From Didymodactylos carnosus (Eukaryota > Rotifera > Eurotatoria > Philodinida > Philodinidae), in assembly GCA_905250885.1 (NCBI GenBank), contig CAJNOQ010001192.1:1-34784 (forward strand): a stretch of DNA of 34,784 bases. The letters are read 5' to 3'. Each line of letters opens with the position of its first letter. The stretch's first letter is position 1. The notes below the pieces were generated by a model. The model searched no databases, was not told where the DNA came from, and was given only the letters and a program-made list of their open reading frames with translations. Below, in pieces: positions 1-13,800 of this stretch. The translations under genes were made by a program, and so were the position numbers.

Positions 1-2660
1 GATAAGTGAATATCTGTCAAATATTAACAAATTTTTATGCGTATGTATTAATTGCCTAAGAACTATTAAACAGAAATTACGATATGTATGAATGTCATAG
101 AAATAAAAAAACGTTGAAAGAAAAAATATCCAAAGTATTATTAATGCACCTTTACATTCACTAATCATATGTAAATGCAAGACATAGATCCTTCTACAGA
201 TTATTCACTCAGTGTTGATAAACGGACGTACTGAGGTTGCATTAATAGGACTTTCGATATTTTTGCTTTCGACATTTTTACTTTTGGTGTTTTCTATTTC
301 TACCTTTATACCATTCAAAATTACGCATGCAATAATATTGTTCTGTTAAGCTTCTTCCTCTTATAAGATTATGTATAATTCAGAAACGAAATGTTGAGAT
401 TTTTTTTTGACTTAACAGCAATGCAAGCAAGTCTTTGATTGAAGGATGCGACTTGTGAGAAAGCTGACTAAGGGCAAATACGAATTACGCGATAATTTGT
501 TAAATTTAAAAATAAATGTCACTGTGGGATGATACAATATCAATTATTATAATACTTAGAAGATTTGAATTACCTATGTTTCAAGGAGTGGACGACCTTT
601 ATTGTGTAGTCACACGTTTATTTTATATTTCTGCGGCGATAATTACAATATAGTTCGTTTTCTATCTGAACTGTGCATAAGCTATCATGATGAGGTCGTC
701 TAGCAGAAGTCTCTTTTACATTCCTTCAAAACTCGACATGTTCAAAATCAACATATGGTGTTAAATACAGTTTTTCATATCTATGGCAAGATCCACGAAT
801 TGCTAAGCGTATGTGAGTATGTGAATATAAAACGTCGTGTAAACAGTATACTACTATGTCGATTTGATAATATATAACCTGAAAAGAATTGGTAACCAGT
901 TCGTAGTTCCTAAGAAACTATGATAAGCACTCTGAAAGTTGTCAAACAACTTGATAATCTTGATTTGCAAAATTTTAACATTTTTTCTGCCTGTAAGCTA
1001 ATTAAATCTTAGCTGTACTATGAGAAAAATTGATCGCAATAAAAGCCCATGTCCAAACTTCTAATTTTCAAAACAAATTAGAAGCCCGGTGGGCTTTTAT
1101 TCTGTATAGAGGTTTACTAAAGAACAAGGAACATCCTGAAAGTAACAAGGATGGCTATGAGTTTTCTGCGGATATTCTCAAGAGTCCCGAGAGATTTCTC
1201 ATTTTTCAGTAAGTCTCTCGAGAGTATTAACTAGAGATGATTCTATAAAAATTCAACTATTTTTAAAGTGTGAATATACTCAATAGGAGGATGTGATAGA
1301 TACAAATTTCATTTTTCTATTGAATTGAGCTCTTTCTCTCATCAGATTTGAATATATCATCTTATTTCTCATGAGTAGTAAGAAATTTTTTTTTGAATAC
1401 TCTGAAGAGAAAGACATATTTAGATTTTGCGTTTTTCCAAACAAAACACACATTTAAAGAATATGAATTGGATGAAAGTACTAAAAATTTGATTATATCA
1501 TCAAATTAGTGGAACGTGATCGTTAAAAATAGAAATTATGGATCTAGTGGTAAAGTGCATTTTTTTTTTTTTTTTTTTTTGACAATTCAGAAATGAGTTT
1601 TACTATCTAATCAGTTTGACTAGATTTTTTTCTTCTTTCCATCACTATATTGTTGTATGACTATTGTGAGAGAAAGAAAGAAAGAGAGATTTACTCCGTA
1701 TGATTATACAAAACAACAGGTCTCTTTTTCTTCTTTTTTATTGTAACTTTGAGTTTAATCTCTCTTGCCCCAACATAAACATGAATAATTAATAAAACAC
1801 AAAATTTCTGAAGTTTTAGGAATATTTGACAAATAAAGCGTTCCTATAGATTTTTTTGTTTTTATAAAAGGAAAATAATTTCTCATCTTGTTCTTCTGTG
1901 TTTAACATTTTTTTTTTTTTCTTCCTACTTTTACTAAAAGAAAAAAATTAAAGAAAAAAATAAAAATAAAAAAAAAATGTCTGCATAATATATATACATT
2001 GACATGTATCTCTGACAACCGGATACAAGCGAAGAAGAAAAAATATTCGAAAAATTAAATTGTGTAAACAAATATTGAACAAACTGGTTGATAGTATTCA
2101 TCTTTAATTTCTATTTCAAAAATTAATTATTTATGTGAGCATGACAAACTTGAACAAAATAAAATAAAATTTTTTACGTAATATCTATGTCACTATAAAC
2201 TATTGTCTATCATATAACAATACTCACATGTCTAAAAATATATGAATGACATTAAAAGAAGAAAAAGAAAAAGAAAAAAAAAGACATTAAAATGTTCAGT
2301 CGAGAAATGAACATTTTTTATTTTGAGAGAACAGAGACTCTACTAACGAGAGTTTTTTTGAAAAAAAAATGTAATTGTCTGTGTGTGTGTGCGTCATATT
2401 ATTTCTTAATCAATATTTTTTACTCTACAATATTAAATTATATATATATATATTTGTTTTAAAAAAAAAAACACCCACACTTCGAAATCTGTTTCACTAT
2501 ATGAAATCGTAAGTGAGATAAATGTATATGTTGATCTATATGATGATAGAATAGTTGAATAATATGAGAATCAAATTTCTTTATTTTTTTTTTTTATCTT
2601 TTTTTTTCTTCTTCTAGATCTTTTAATTTTATATTCACAACGTATAATTATAAATAAAAA
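1..2660. other. Non-coding region upstream of the ankyrin gene
   Basis: No open frame here has recognisable protein content or a convincing set of splice sites. The stretch holds long A and T runs (a T run at about 1560-1580), an A/G-rich microsatellite near 2255-2285, a GT-rich run near 2378-2391, a TA run near 2440-2452, and one clear hairpin listed separately. The last few hundred bases before 2661 presumably carry the ankyrin gene promoter and 5' UTR, but I see no specific element I can name. Confidence 0.6.
1038..1101. repeat. 64-base imperfect palindrome (hairpin)
   Basis: The outer arms AATAAAAGCCCA (1038-1049) and TGGGCTTTTATT (1090-1101) are exact reverse complements. An inner pair CTTCTAATTT (1058-1067) and AAATTAGAAG (1075-1084) is also exact, with a short offset between the two stems. 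It could be a short mobile-element remnant or a simple cruciform; I cannot assign a family. Confidence 0.6.
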
Positions 2661-4976
2661 ATGGAGGATAATGAAAATGATGATTTACTTGATGCTAATA
2701 CGTATTTACAAAAATTAATTCGAAAATCTAAAATAGATCAAATATGTTTTCAAAATGAAATTGATCAATTACTTGAAATGTCACGTATACATGATATGAA
2801 ATTGTGTACAAATGTTATTTTAGAAGCTTATAAATATAATTATTTTGATATATTAGAAATATTATTAAGAAGAGAAGCATTTTATTCGGGTATTCCAGGT
2901 TTAACAGAATTACATGCAGCATCTGGTTATGGTCTCTCAGAAATTGTTAAATATTTATTAGAAGAAAAACATATTGATCCAAATATTGAATGTACATTTG
3001 TTAAAAATGATCAATTAGCAAGTAAGAAATAATTTATAGGAAAAAAATATGTTTTTTTTTTTTTTATTATAAAATATAATTCTATTGTTAATTATATAGA
3101 TATTACTCCATTACATTTTGCATGTGGAATTGGACCAGAACATCTTGTACAAGAAACAGCAGAAACTGTTCATTATTTATTAAAATTTGGTGCCGATGTT
3201 CAAAAAACAACATCACGTCTCGATTCAGCTTTACATTGGGCATCAAAATTTGCAGATGAAAATGTAGTACGTTTATTATTAAATTATAAAGCCGATGTAA
3301 ATGCAATTAATTGTCTTGGATATTCACCATTATCAGGTATTTAATATATTATTTTTTTGAACTTTTTTCACTAATAATAATAAATATATATTTTAGAAGC
3401 ATGTTTTTATGGAAATTTTGATATATGTCGTTTATTAGTTGAACATGGTGCCGATGTTAATATAAAACAATGTGATGATCGTTCACCTGTACATCTAGTT
3501 GCACGTGGTAAATGAAAAATTTATATTTATTACTTTTATGCTATCATTTTATATTTGTTCTTTTTTTTATTTTATTTTATTTTAAAAGGTTTATTGAGTG
3601 AACATGATGCAATACGAACAAATTATAATGATATTATTGTTAAAAAATTAAATGAACGTTTAGAAATTGTTAAATATTTACATGAGAATGGTGCAGTATT
3701 AGAATGTTATGATAAAGATGGTCTAACACCTTTAATGTATGCATGTTCAAGTGGTAATTATGCATTAGTAGAATATCTTATTGAACAATGTTCAAATTTA
3801 AATAAAAATATTATCAATGAACATTCAAAAACAGGTGAAACATGTTTGATGTATGCAATAGAATCAGGCAATTTAGATATAATACAATTATTATTAAAAC
3901 ATCATGTCAATATTAATGATCAACATGAACCATCTTATTTAACAGCAGCATGTTTTTATGGTTATCCAAATATTGTAAAAAATTTTATTGAATTTGGATT
4001 AGATATTAATGAATTTAGTAAGTGTAATTAAGAAGAAGATATATATTTTTTTTATTTTCTTAAAATTTTATTTATTTTACTCTTCTATTTCTAGGTCAGA
4101 CTGTTGATGGTGTTATTTTCAATCCAGTTTATGCATGTTGTCATTCAGGTTCAGATGAATGTTTAGAATTATTATTAAATGCGAATGCTAAAATCGATTG
4201 GAAAACTAGTCAAGGTAAAATAAAAAATTAGAATAAAAAGGTTTAGATCATTATTCAATTCTCTTAACATGTGAAGATCTATATCAATTTTTATATTACT
4301 TTTTTTTTTAGGTACAACTTGTTTACATGCAGCTTGTTATTCGGATAAAGCATCAATAAAATTAGTTCAATTATTATGTGATTATTTACAATCAAAATCA
4401 ATGCCATTAGATTTAAATTTATCAACAGTATCAGGTGAAACTCCACTATTAATGGCAATTGAAAGAAATGATTATGAATTAAGTGAATATTTATTAATTA
4501 AAGGAGCTAATCCAAATATATCAAATAGAGATGGATGTTATCCATTACATTTAGCTTGTTATAATGTTCGACCAGATATTGTTTTATTATTATTATCTTA
4601 TGATGCTGATATTGAATATTCAAATGAAAATTATCCTCATCCATTAGTTATAACAACATATAAACGTGATTTATTATGTTCAAAAATTTTAATTGAATCA
4701 ACAAAATGTTCTGATCATTCTGTACATGATGCATTAATTGAAGCATTAGAAAAAAGTTTTGACGATTTAGTAGCAGAAATAATTGATATTCGACCCTATT
4801 TAATACCAGATGATTTAAAAGATAAAATATTATTAACATTAACAGAAGATAAATTAGATCGAATGAATTTACATGATGATGATTTTGAAAAACAGAATGA
4901 TGAAAAAAAACAAGATGAATTATATACACATGATATTAATACTAACAATATGAAAGGTATACATGCAATGGAATAA
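2661..4976 (+). CDS. Ankyrin-repeat protein, six exons, 640 aa
   Basis: Exons by splice phase: 2661-3021, 3100-3336, 3397-3507, 3589-4017, 4095-4214, 4312-4976. All introns are GT-AG, 60-97 bases long, and the frame stays open to TAA at 4974-4976. After an N-terminal helical segment of about 80 residues comes a run of roughly thirteen ankyrin units, recognisable by first-helix motifs such as TELHAASGYG, TPLHFACG, SALHWASK, TPLMYACSSG, TCLHAACY, TPLLMAIE and YPLHLACY, with typical loops such as GADVN, KADVN and GANPN. The last 90 residues are helical, acidic and repeat-free. I see no signal peptide, membrane helix, SOCS box or kinase domain, so the role is probably protein binding in the cytosol or nucleus; the partner is unknown. 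It does not follow the FEM1 order. The start is the first ATG of the open frame, after an A-rich stretch. The family is certain; function and orthology are not. Confidence 0.88.
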
Positions 4977-4977
4977 A
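4972..4977 (+). terminator. Possible poly(A) signal overlapping the ankyrin-gene stop codon
   Basis: AATAAA at 4972-4977 contains the TAA stop of the ankyrin gene. If used, the 3' UTR would be only some tens of bases, followed by an AT-rich tail. This is a match to the canonical hexamer only; no cleavage site can be proven from sequence. Confidence 0.3.
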
Positions 4978-6061
4978 TTAATACATTTAATTATGCTGAT
5001 GTACAATTGAAATGTACAAATGTATAATTATATGATAATACATTTGTTAGTTCAAAATTATCAGACAAGATTGAAAAATGACTGTGATATTTCTTTTTTT
5101 TACAAACAGTCGTCAAACTAAAACTTTTGAACTCTTGAAATATTGTCTGTTTATTATATTAATCTAAAATCTAAACTTTTTAAGTAAGATACTATCATAA
5201 ATAATATCATTCGATTTATAAAAATTCATCATCACTTCATCTCTTTACTATGTATTTATTCTTTTTTCTGTGTATTTTGTCACTCAAAACGCATTATTTA
5301 ACAATCAATTTAAACAAAATAAGTCAAATGTTCTACATTTTATAGTCAAAATTGATTTTCTTCTCTTTTTATTTACACTGTTTTTTAAGATGAAATTTTC
5401 TTTTTGTCTTTTGTTTACACTTTTTGACTGTATTTTTGTGTTCAACTATTTCACACAATGTACAACATTGTTGACCCGTTATTACGGAATAACGGATCAA
5501 CCAATAAAAAAAAAAAATATCAGTGTACTTTGTAAATCTTTTTATTCTCAATTGTATCAGAAAAAATAGCAAAAATGACAATTCTAATTAGAAGATAAAA
5601 TTTTGTTAACAAAAGTATAAGAAACTGATCATATGATCTCAATCAAAAAGAGAAACAAGAATGATTAAAACGATTGAAACTTATCGAATATTATCAATGA
5701 CTAAATTAGACTCAATCACTGTCACTAACATTAAACATTTTTGAACTCTTGAATCTTATTATTAAATCAGAAATGACCCTATTCAATTTATATTAACAAT
5801 TTCCTCCATTCTGATAGTTATCATCAATCTATTTCATCTTATTATTTCAATTACTGCTGACAGTTTAAGTACTAAATGTTGAGGAAACGTTTTTTCGTTA
5901 ACTGGTTCATAAATCTTAACTTAATAGAAAAAAATAATTTAAAGAGCATACATATCTTCCGCATATTCATCAATAAACAAAATCATCTTTTACGATGGCT
6001 TTGGTTAGAATATTGAAAATACAAGAAAAGAATTAATCGTTTGTTTTTTCCGATTAATAAC

Positions 6062-6175
6062 GATTTGTAAAACTATCCACGATAAATCGGTGTTCCTAAC
6101 GAAATCGTCCATTAATTGTAATTAATCGACGATTTTATTTGAAATCGCGACGTATCGTCGATAGTTTTGCAAATC
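6062..6175. repeat. Inverted repeat, MITE-like, 22-base arms
   Basis: The arms at 6062-6083 (GATTTGTAAAACTATCCACGAT) and 6154-6175 match in reverse complement at 20 of 22 positions. Weaker symmetry continues outward, with GATTAAT-like and GATTAGT-like words on the two sides, and the spacer is rich in CGAT/ATCG words. The unit, perhaps 6030-6210, looks like a small non-autonomous DNA element. I could not fix a target-site duplication. Confidence 0.55.
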
Positions 6176-6320
6176 ATGACTAATCACCAAAATTTAGGCG
6201 ATTTTGAACACCAGGGGCTACTAACTACTACTTGTTTATGCCTGCAGCACACGTTTGGCTATACTTTTATGATATAAACTGTTACAATACGATTAACGAG
6301 CAAGTACAGAATGACATCTT

Positions 6321-6470
6321 ATTTGACTAGGTTAACAGTAGCGTTGAATGTTAATTTCTTTGTCAATGTTTCGACAGTTCAGTATATATTACAAATTATT
6401 ATAAAAAGTTGAACTGTTGAAACATTGACAAAGAAATTAACATTCAACGCTACTGTTAACCCAGTCAAAT
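6321..6470. repeat. 150-base fold-back element, nearly perfect 61-base arms
   Basis: Arm 6321-6381 is the reverse complement of 6410-6470 with only a few mismatches, around a 28-base AT-rich centre. Within the arms, the words GTTAACAGTAGCGTTGAATG and its complement CATTCAACGCTACTGTTAAC are exact. So little divergence between arms suggests recent origin or gene conversion. It has no coding capacity and is best read as a MITE or fold-back element. Confidence 0.75.
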
Positions 6471-7404
6471 GTGTTCTTCTTAACATATATCGAAATTAAA
6501 CATGAATGTATTTCTGATTAGACTTTGTATTTTCAAATTCCACTAGTCTCACCTTTATTTGAGAGACGTCAAACGTTAGTTGTCTATTTCATCAGTAAAT
6601 CTTAGATGAACGCTAACATGTTCTTACAAGAGCATATCTGATTACTCTCTCAGCGAAAAAGTCAACATATCTCTATTCGACAGCACCTTGCAAAAAACAT
6701 TTTTTATTGTCACTGGTTGCGCACCGATGCCAAAGTATTTTTTCCGAACACAATTTTATTTTATCAAGGTTTGTATATATAAACACTACAGATACTAACA
6801 ATGTTTCAAATGTCCTTTTAACTTCATATTTTCTTTCTCGTAAAAGAAGTACCAAGACCAATGCTATAGAGTTATGGCATGACAATGTGGTACTAGTATC
6901 CACCAGTGCCGCACTCTAACTAATGCAAAATTAAGAAAAGCAACCCTGCAAAAAAAAAAAAAAATGTTTCACTGTTAAAAATCAATGCGACACTGATTTT
7001 AAGCAGTATCACACTGAAGTTTTGTTTAGAGCACTGCATACCGAAAACGTTCAAACAACGATTCAATTAAAAAATGAAAGATTTTTTTTTAAATTTTGAT
7101 TTTTTTATATTTTGAATAAAAAAAAATAGCGCAAGCACCACCATAAGAATAATACAAAAAGAAAAAAGAAAAACCATGTACAGTTTTTTTGATGTGGATG
7201 AACAAAATATAAAATAAATAAATAATACGATCTATCTACATAAAACATTTGAGATCTTTAAGAAGGCGATTTATCTATTCTCGATAGAAACAAAAAAAAA
7301 AAACGAAACAAAAAACGATCGAGAAACAAATTATCAAAACGTCACGTTGAATACACACACACACATACTAAAATCATGGTTTAGTTCCACAAACATACAA
7401 AAAT

Positions 7405-7410
7405 TTTATT
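7405..7410 (-). terminator. Candidate poly(A) signal for the JIP gene
   Basis: TTTATT on the plus strand gives AATAAA on the coding strand about 420 bases past the JIP stop codon. Other AT-rich variants lie closer, so the actual cleavage site is uncertain. Confidence 0.25.
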
Positions 7411-7829
7411 TATTTTACATTTGTTAGAACAAAACGTAAAGAGACAAACAAATGCATTTAGCTCGTACAACTAATTACGTGAAACAAAAGTCGACTTAAG
7501 AATACTTGAAAAAAAAAAAGTGATAACTCGATTAACGGTCAATTATATTTTTTAGAGTTTGAGATAAAGCAATTGTAATATAGAAAAGTGTATACATTCT
7601 ACGACTGAATTTCTATCAGAATTGTTGCATTTTTTTCACGAACAACGAAAATAAACTGAAAGGCATAAAGATACACAAAACCGAAAGACATACTGTATAG
7701 AAAAACGAATTGCACGAAACCTATTGTATGACTACTGTAATCGAGAATTGAATGAGGAAAATAAGAGAGAGAAATAGACGTTCTCTAAATTTGACTAGTA
7801 GGCGAAGTTTAAAATTCAGAAAATAAAAT

Positions 7830-10800
7830 TTAAATCGAGCTCACATGCCATACAATCAAATGTGATTTACCAACTGTTGATGGTTGTTTATTTTCTTCAT
7901 TAATATTATCAACATCACCCACACGAAAATCAATATAACCTTCACCACCACTCAATACAAGCATATCATTTGAAAATGATATGTCAGATGAAATTGTTAA
8001 AGAATGATCAGAATTTAATGGAATAGTATTTAATTCAGAGTTATTCGATTTATTTTCAATGGATAATTTTGGTGGCGGATTGCCTGATACGACCACAAAA
8101 AATTTAACAGCATCTTTGTAACCGTGAAAAGATAACTGAGCATTATTCATACTACAATAGGGTATATTGGATGATGATTGATCATAAACACGAATAACAG
8201 AGCCTGGTTTTGTTAATGCAGATGATTTTTGATTCGATGATGATGATGAATCTACATATAATAAAAATTCATAAATATTGATCAACAAGAAAGATGAAAG
8301 AAAAAAAACTTACTTTCTGATAATGGAACAGATATAATAATTCCGTTACCCGTTCCAATCCAAAGTCTTTTACATGCAATACTAAGACTACTAATGTGTA
8401 CAAAATAAAGTCCAGCCTTTTCTGTAGCTAAATAGAGACGAAAACGAATAATTTTAATTAAATAAAAATATGATGTACTATTTACCAATCATTTTTTCCA
8501 CATACGGTTGTACATCAACATCCTGTAAATGTTGATAATTAATTGCATGATATAATTGTAATGTACTACTTAAACGAACGGATATCCAAACACCTTCGCC
8601 CGACCATGTCATATGTTGAACAGAATGTTCAAGATGTGGATGAACATCAAATTGTTTCTATAAAAAACAAGAAAAAATAGTTTCATAGAATTGGATGATA
8701 TTTATTTATTAGAGAAGAAAGATCAATAACTTACAATTATTTCTAATGATTGACTATCAATTACGTGAATACGATTCATAACACCACACCAAATATTATT
8801 AAAAACATTAATTAAACATCTCACAGATTGACGACTTTTCCCAATTTCAATTAAATAAAAATTTTTTAAATTCCATGTTCCATCTGAAATGGATAATTTA
8901 ACATTAAACAATAAAAATACAAAAAAAGATTTGATCAAGCAGTTAAATTTTTATCCGTAATTTATCTAGAAAGTGAAAAATTCACGAACATCTTTCCTTG
9001 TTTACATACCATTGTTTCGACGAAACACAGCAATTTTTTCGTTAGCCAATGCTACAAACACACGCCCTCGTACATGCCTAAAAGATAAATTCTTTTATTT
9101 TTTACATTTATTTCCAAAACGATTTCTATACTGCTTACACAACACTGTAGATGGCATTTTTTAACCAAACTTTTTCAATAGTCGTTCTATAATCTCCAAC
9201 AGATGAATGAAGATATAACCTGAATAAACAAACAATAACTAAAATTTGTTTTAATTTCATTTTTGTAATAATTGTTTACCATCCATCACCCGATCCTAGC
9301 CATACTGTTGGATATTTTGTTGAATACATCGGTTTTTTATTTGTATTTTGAGTGTCTGAGAACGAAAAGATATTTTATTCATTTTCGCAATGAGATAATA
9401 AACAATAAATGTCTCACCTGTTATAGTAGGTAATGTTTGCTCGGGACCTACGAAAGTTATAGAAAAAATACAATAATATATGCACAAGAAAAAGATCGTT
9501 TCTAGCAGAAAAAAAATAATTACTACTATTTGATTTTATCATAGTGGCAATTTTTAAAACAAAAATAGAAAAAGAGGTAAAGAATTGATTGTCAATCAAA
9601 CAATAGAAAATTTTATAACAATGACTTGATGATCATTAAAACAGTTTTTAGCTTATTTTTGAGCTAACACAATGGAAATAAAAGAAAAACAGACACGAGT
9701 TGCAATCGAGCAAGCAATTTCTACTTATAAGTGATTGAAGAAATGGCCATGATGAAACTGTTTTTGAGCGTGTTTTTCTCTTTTTACTATCTAAAGTGTA
9801 AACAAAATAACGAAAATCTTAGACACCAAAATCACAGATTCTGTCCTTCATCGTTCTAAATAATGAGTTATCAGTACGAAAATATCCTTATTAACATGCA
9901 AATCACAATGTACGATAGATACACTTACTCAGTACTAATTGAGCAACAGCTTCTTCTGATGATTTTATTTCTAAAGGAAATGTTTCGGATACACTTGTAT
10001 TAGCTAAAAATAAAAATTTATAATTTAAACGCCACTGTGAAATTTTTACGTTCACTTACCTTCATTTGCTTTGATGACATTAGAATTACCAGCTGCACAA
10101 GATACAACTTTAATGGCTAGAAGAAAACGTCCCCATTTTTTATTATATATCGATAGAATTAGCCCATATTCCTTACCATTCGACGTCAGTTTTTCTTCAA
10201 TATGATCCACTGTCTGAGATTTTCTTTTCCATTGTTCGTCATCTACCGTATAATCAGAAGAAGCTGGCCCTAAATGAAAAACGATCATAGAATCAAAAAC
10301 GTTTTTTTGAGTAGAAGAAAAATGTTGTATACCGGGTACACTTCCCATTGCATACACAACGGCTCTTCCCAATGTAAATGTATCAATAATTTTATCGGCT
10401 TTATTTGAATCAATAATTGTTATCATTGCACTTTGATTACATTTAGATGCTATCCATACGAGAGACGAAAGTCTTAGATACGGTTCATCGGTCATTTGAT
10501 TATAAGACTCAATTAACTGTTTATTTAACTGTTCACCAGATGGAAGTGATGACAAATCGGCATCATTTGAATTCGTAGTCAGATTATTACTTGTCGGAGC
10601 ACCATTTAAATCAATTCCAACAGCACACCAAATCTAGATATAGATTAGAATGATACTATTATTTAGAGTGATTTCTATTTATTTACTTGTGTTAAGTCGT
10701 TTGTATTATATATTGGTCTACAATAAACTGGTACTGGCACGTTCACATGCACTTTTCCATTCAATTCAGATAATTTCAACTGATTTTTTGAGGGTAAACT

Positions 10801-13800
10801 CCACCCATAGGCTTGTACTCTACTATCATCTTTAGCAATTAATGAATTTTTACGTTGTTTTACAGGTGATGATGTTTTGTCGTTTTGGTTCATTTTTGGA
10901 GTTGATTCCGTAACGAGACTATACACAAAATAAGTAAATACGATTAATAAAGTAAAGTACAAAAGACGTTTGTTTCTTACTTACTTTTCACTGTTAGAAT
11001 GTGTTCGTTCTAATGGTAAATTGTTTTCTGAATCATTTTGTAATGATGTGGAATTTGTATTGGGATTTGGAGCTAATTGATCACTTGTATGACTGTATTT
11101 CACACCACCAGATCCCGCTGTTAACGAACGTTTTGATGGTTTCTCGGGTGGTGCTGGTGTGGCACCAAATAAACCAGAGAAACTAAATAAAGTCATCAAA
11201 ACATGAGTAATTTGTACAACAACGAAGAGATAAACAGAATGACAAAAAAATTACATTAATGTTTAATTTTTTAATAAAGAGATAAGGAGTTACTTCTGTT
11301 AGAGATAGACACACTGAGTGTTAAATAGTCTTTAATTTGAATAGTAGAAATCAAAATAAATTATTTTTGATGGTAATCATACTCGCACTTACAAATCGGA
11401 TATTTGTGTTGTACCCTCTCTTAAATCATTTTTTATATCGTTCATCGGTACTCCTAATATATTTTGCGGTACAATTGCTTTAATTGATGATGATGCGCTA
11501 GTAACGGCTGTTACACTATTATTCGATATTGAAGTATATAGATCCTCACTAATTTGACGCCAAAATGATTTTGTTGGTGATGAAGAGGATGTTGGTAATG
11601 AAGACTCATTTGACTTTTTTGTTGGAACAATCGAATTGTTGGAAGAAGAGTTTTGTTGTACTTTTGTTTGTGTTCCTTTACTATGAGCTTTAATTTTCTA
11701 CAAACAAAACGTTATTTTTTACAGTGTTTTTTTGCTTATTCCCATGCGGATCAAAATTTCCCTAGCATGCAAATGGTATTATAGTTTTAGAAGCATATGT
11801 TAGTAAATAATATCTAGCAAACAGAATTTTTAGGAAAATGTACCGATGACGACTTGTGAAACGACACAGTAGAGAGGATACAATAACAACAACGACAACA
11901 ACAACGACAACAACAATAACAACAACAACGACAACAACAACATGTACATGATAAAAAAGAAAATGATAATTAAAGACTCACAGTTTCCAAAATGTTGAAC
12001 GTTTTTTTTGTTGCGCATTATCAAGTGTAGAACTAGTTGCTGCTGATTGTGGATCTGTTAATTTTGATGCACGTAAATGATCTTGCCAGTGAATAGCTTC
12101 TTCAAGTTCCATCAAACGTTGTTTATATGAATTTCTTTCCAATAAAATACGTGACATTTCCACTTTCGTAAACCTTTTTCGATCGCCAGTAGGTACATCT
12201 TCCTTGATAAATTATAGAGAGAAAGAGTAAACGGAAATAGTAAGCAAGACAAAGTTTGGTTAACATGAATAGAAGAAATTAATCAAACTCAAGTACATGC
12301 ATAAGATATGTTTAAGATAAATAATTAATATTTGAGTATTCGATTACTATCGATCAAAAATAGCTTGCAAATTTTCTCTATCTCTGAAATTCCATGTAGC
12401 ATTGTCTAACCATTCATAGGCAGATGTCATAGTACGCGAGTATACTTTCACATTAGCAGAAATAATTTTTGGGATGTGATTTTACTATCAAACACAATCT
12501 CGTGCAAGCAAAAATTGTATAGTAACAAAAACGCAGCCACAATGAATTAACTAGCAGAGTATCCAAAACGAATCAACATAAAATTCCTTCCTCTAGCTCG
12601 TACTCTTGTTCAGAAATTCATAAATTTTCCCGACTATTATACAAAGTATTCTAATTCATTTCTTATTGTAGAACGCTGCACGTTAAATATTCAACTTATT
12701 CCTATCTAAAACATGTGCAAACTACTATGTCCATGCTCAATATCTGATGAAAAGATATCAAATAATTAAACGGTAAGAAGAGCAAGAACTAAATTTTATC
12801 TTTCTCTTCCTCTACATTTCACTGACCGTTATTTGATAATTTAGCTAAAAACATTTCAGAAGATCATCATATTTTAAATAGCAGCTTTTTATCAAAACAA
12901 TACACAGCTTATAGCACTTACAGTCCAAAATATTTCAAGACACTAAAGATAGTTTGGTTATGGTAGAATAGAGTTTGTTATAAGCGTGCTTATTCCTTTT
13001 GATGATTAGTTACATGCGCTTTTTTAGCGTTTTTGTTAGAAAAGAAAATATTACTACTCACCTCCTCTTCTTTCTTTCGTTTATCTAATTCTTCTCGTGA
13101 TTTTTTTACTTCTTCTTCTAATTCTGTTATTCTCAATTGTAGACGTGTTTTAACAGTTTGTAGCGAAGTCACTTCTTCACGAAGAATTTCTTGTTCACTA
13201 AAAATAATGCAAATCATTATGAGTAATTATGTATCAAATAATTTATCTTTTCTACGTCTACTTACCTAGATAATTCTTCAATTTTAACTAAAAGATCGTC
13301 TTTCAAAACATTCAAGGCATTTCTAAAACGAGAATGAGATAACATAGCATCGATAATATTAGAACGAAGAATTAATTACTTTGTTTCAAGAAGTTCATTG
13401 TTTTCCTTGATCAAATTTGCTACCTCCTTTGTCATTCCTAGAAAATAATTCAAATATAATCAATATTTTGTTCTATCAAAAGACACATAAAAAACTGAAA
13501 AGTCCAATGATCGATTTATAAGCTCTAGAAGTATGCATGCGTTAATGAAAGCACACTGCTAAGACACATTCAGAAGAATCCAGTGAAAATACTTATGACT
13601 TTGATTAGCTTAGAAAATTTTGAAAGCTTTCTGTAACCAATGATAACGCCCGGTCGGCGCGGTACGTTAAGTAAATGCATGTAGACATCTGTGTTGGTGA
13701 AACATTCAGCATTGATTGCCTTTTATCACGCCGTTGCCGCAAAAGGCGGAAAACTTTTTAAAGCTTGATGCCGAACCCCACCGTCAATCTTATTTATTTA

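Larger units (their letters stand above)
4977..7829. other. Convergent intergenic region with small insertions
   Basis: This lies between the 3' ends of the ankyrin gene (+) and the JIP gene (-). The open frames here are low in complexity, lack splice context and resemble no family I know. It carries two inverted-repeat elements (6062-6175 and 6321-6470), a short AC microsatellite near 7355-7366 and the probable 3' UTR of the JIP gene at its right end. Confidence 0.6.

Noticed and set aside
1030-1212. 60-codon open frame in the left non-coding region
   Set aside because: It starts at TTG, overlaps the 1038-1101 hairpin and has no protein-like similarity.
2661-4976. FEM1-type ubiquitin-ligase adaptor identity for the ankyrin gene
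   Set aside because: Repeat order and the C-terminal part do not follow FEM1 proteins, so only the general ankyrin assignment is kept.
6673-6919. Overlapping open frames on both strands near 6.7-6.9 kb
   Set aside because: Both are short, overlap antisense, lack splice links and resemble no protein.
11830-12024. Leu-rich membrane-like open frame on the minus strand
   Set aside because: It is the translation of an intronic GTT/GTC microsatellite read across the JIP splice donor.
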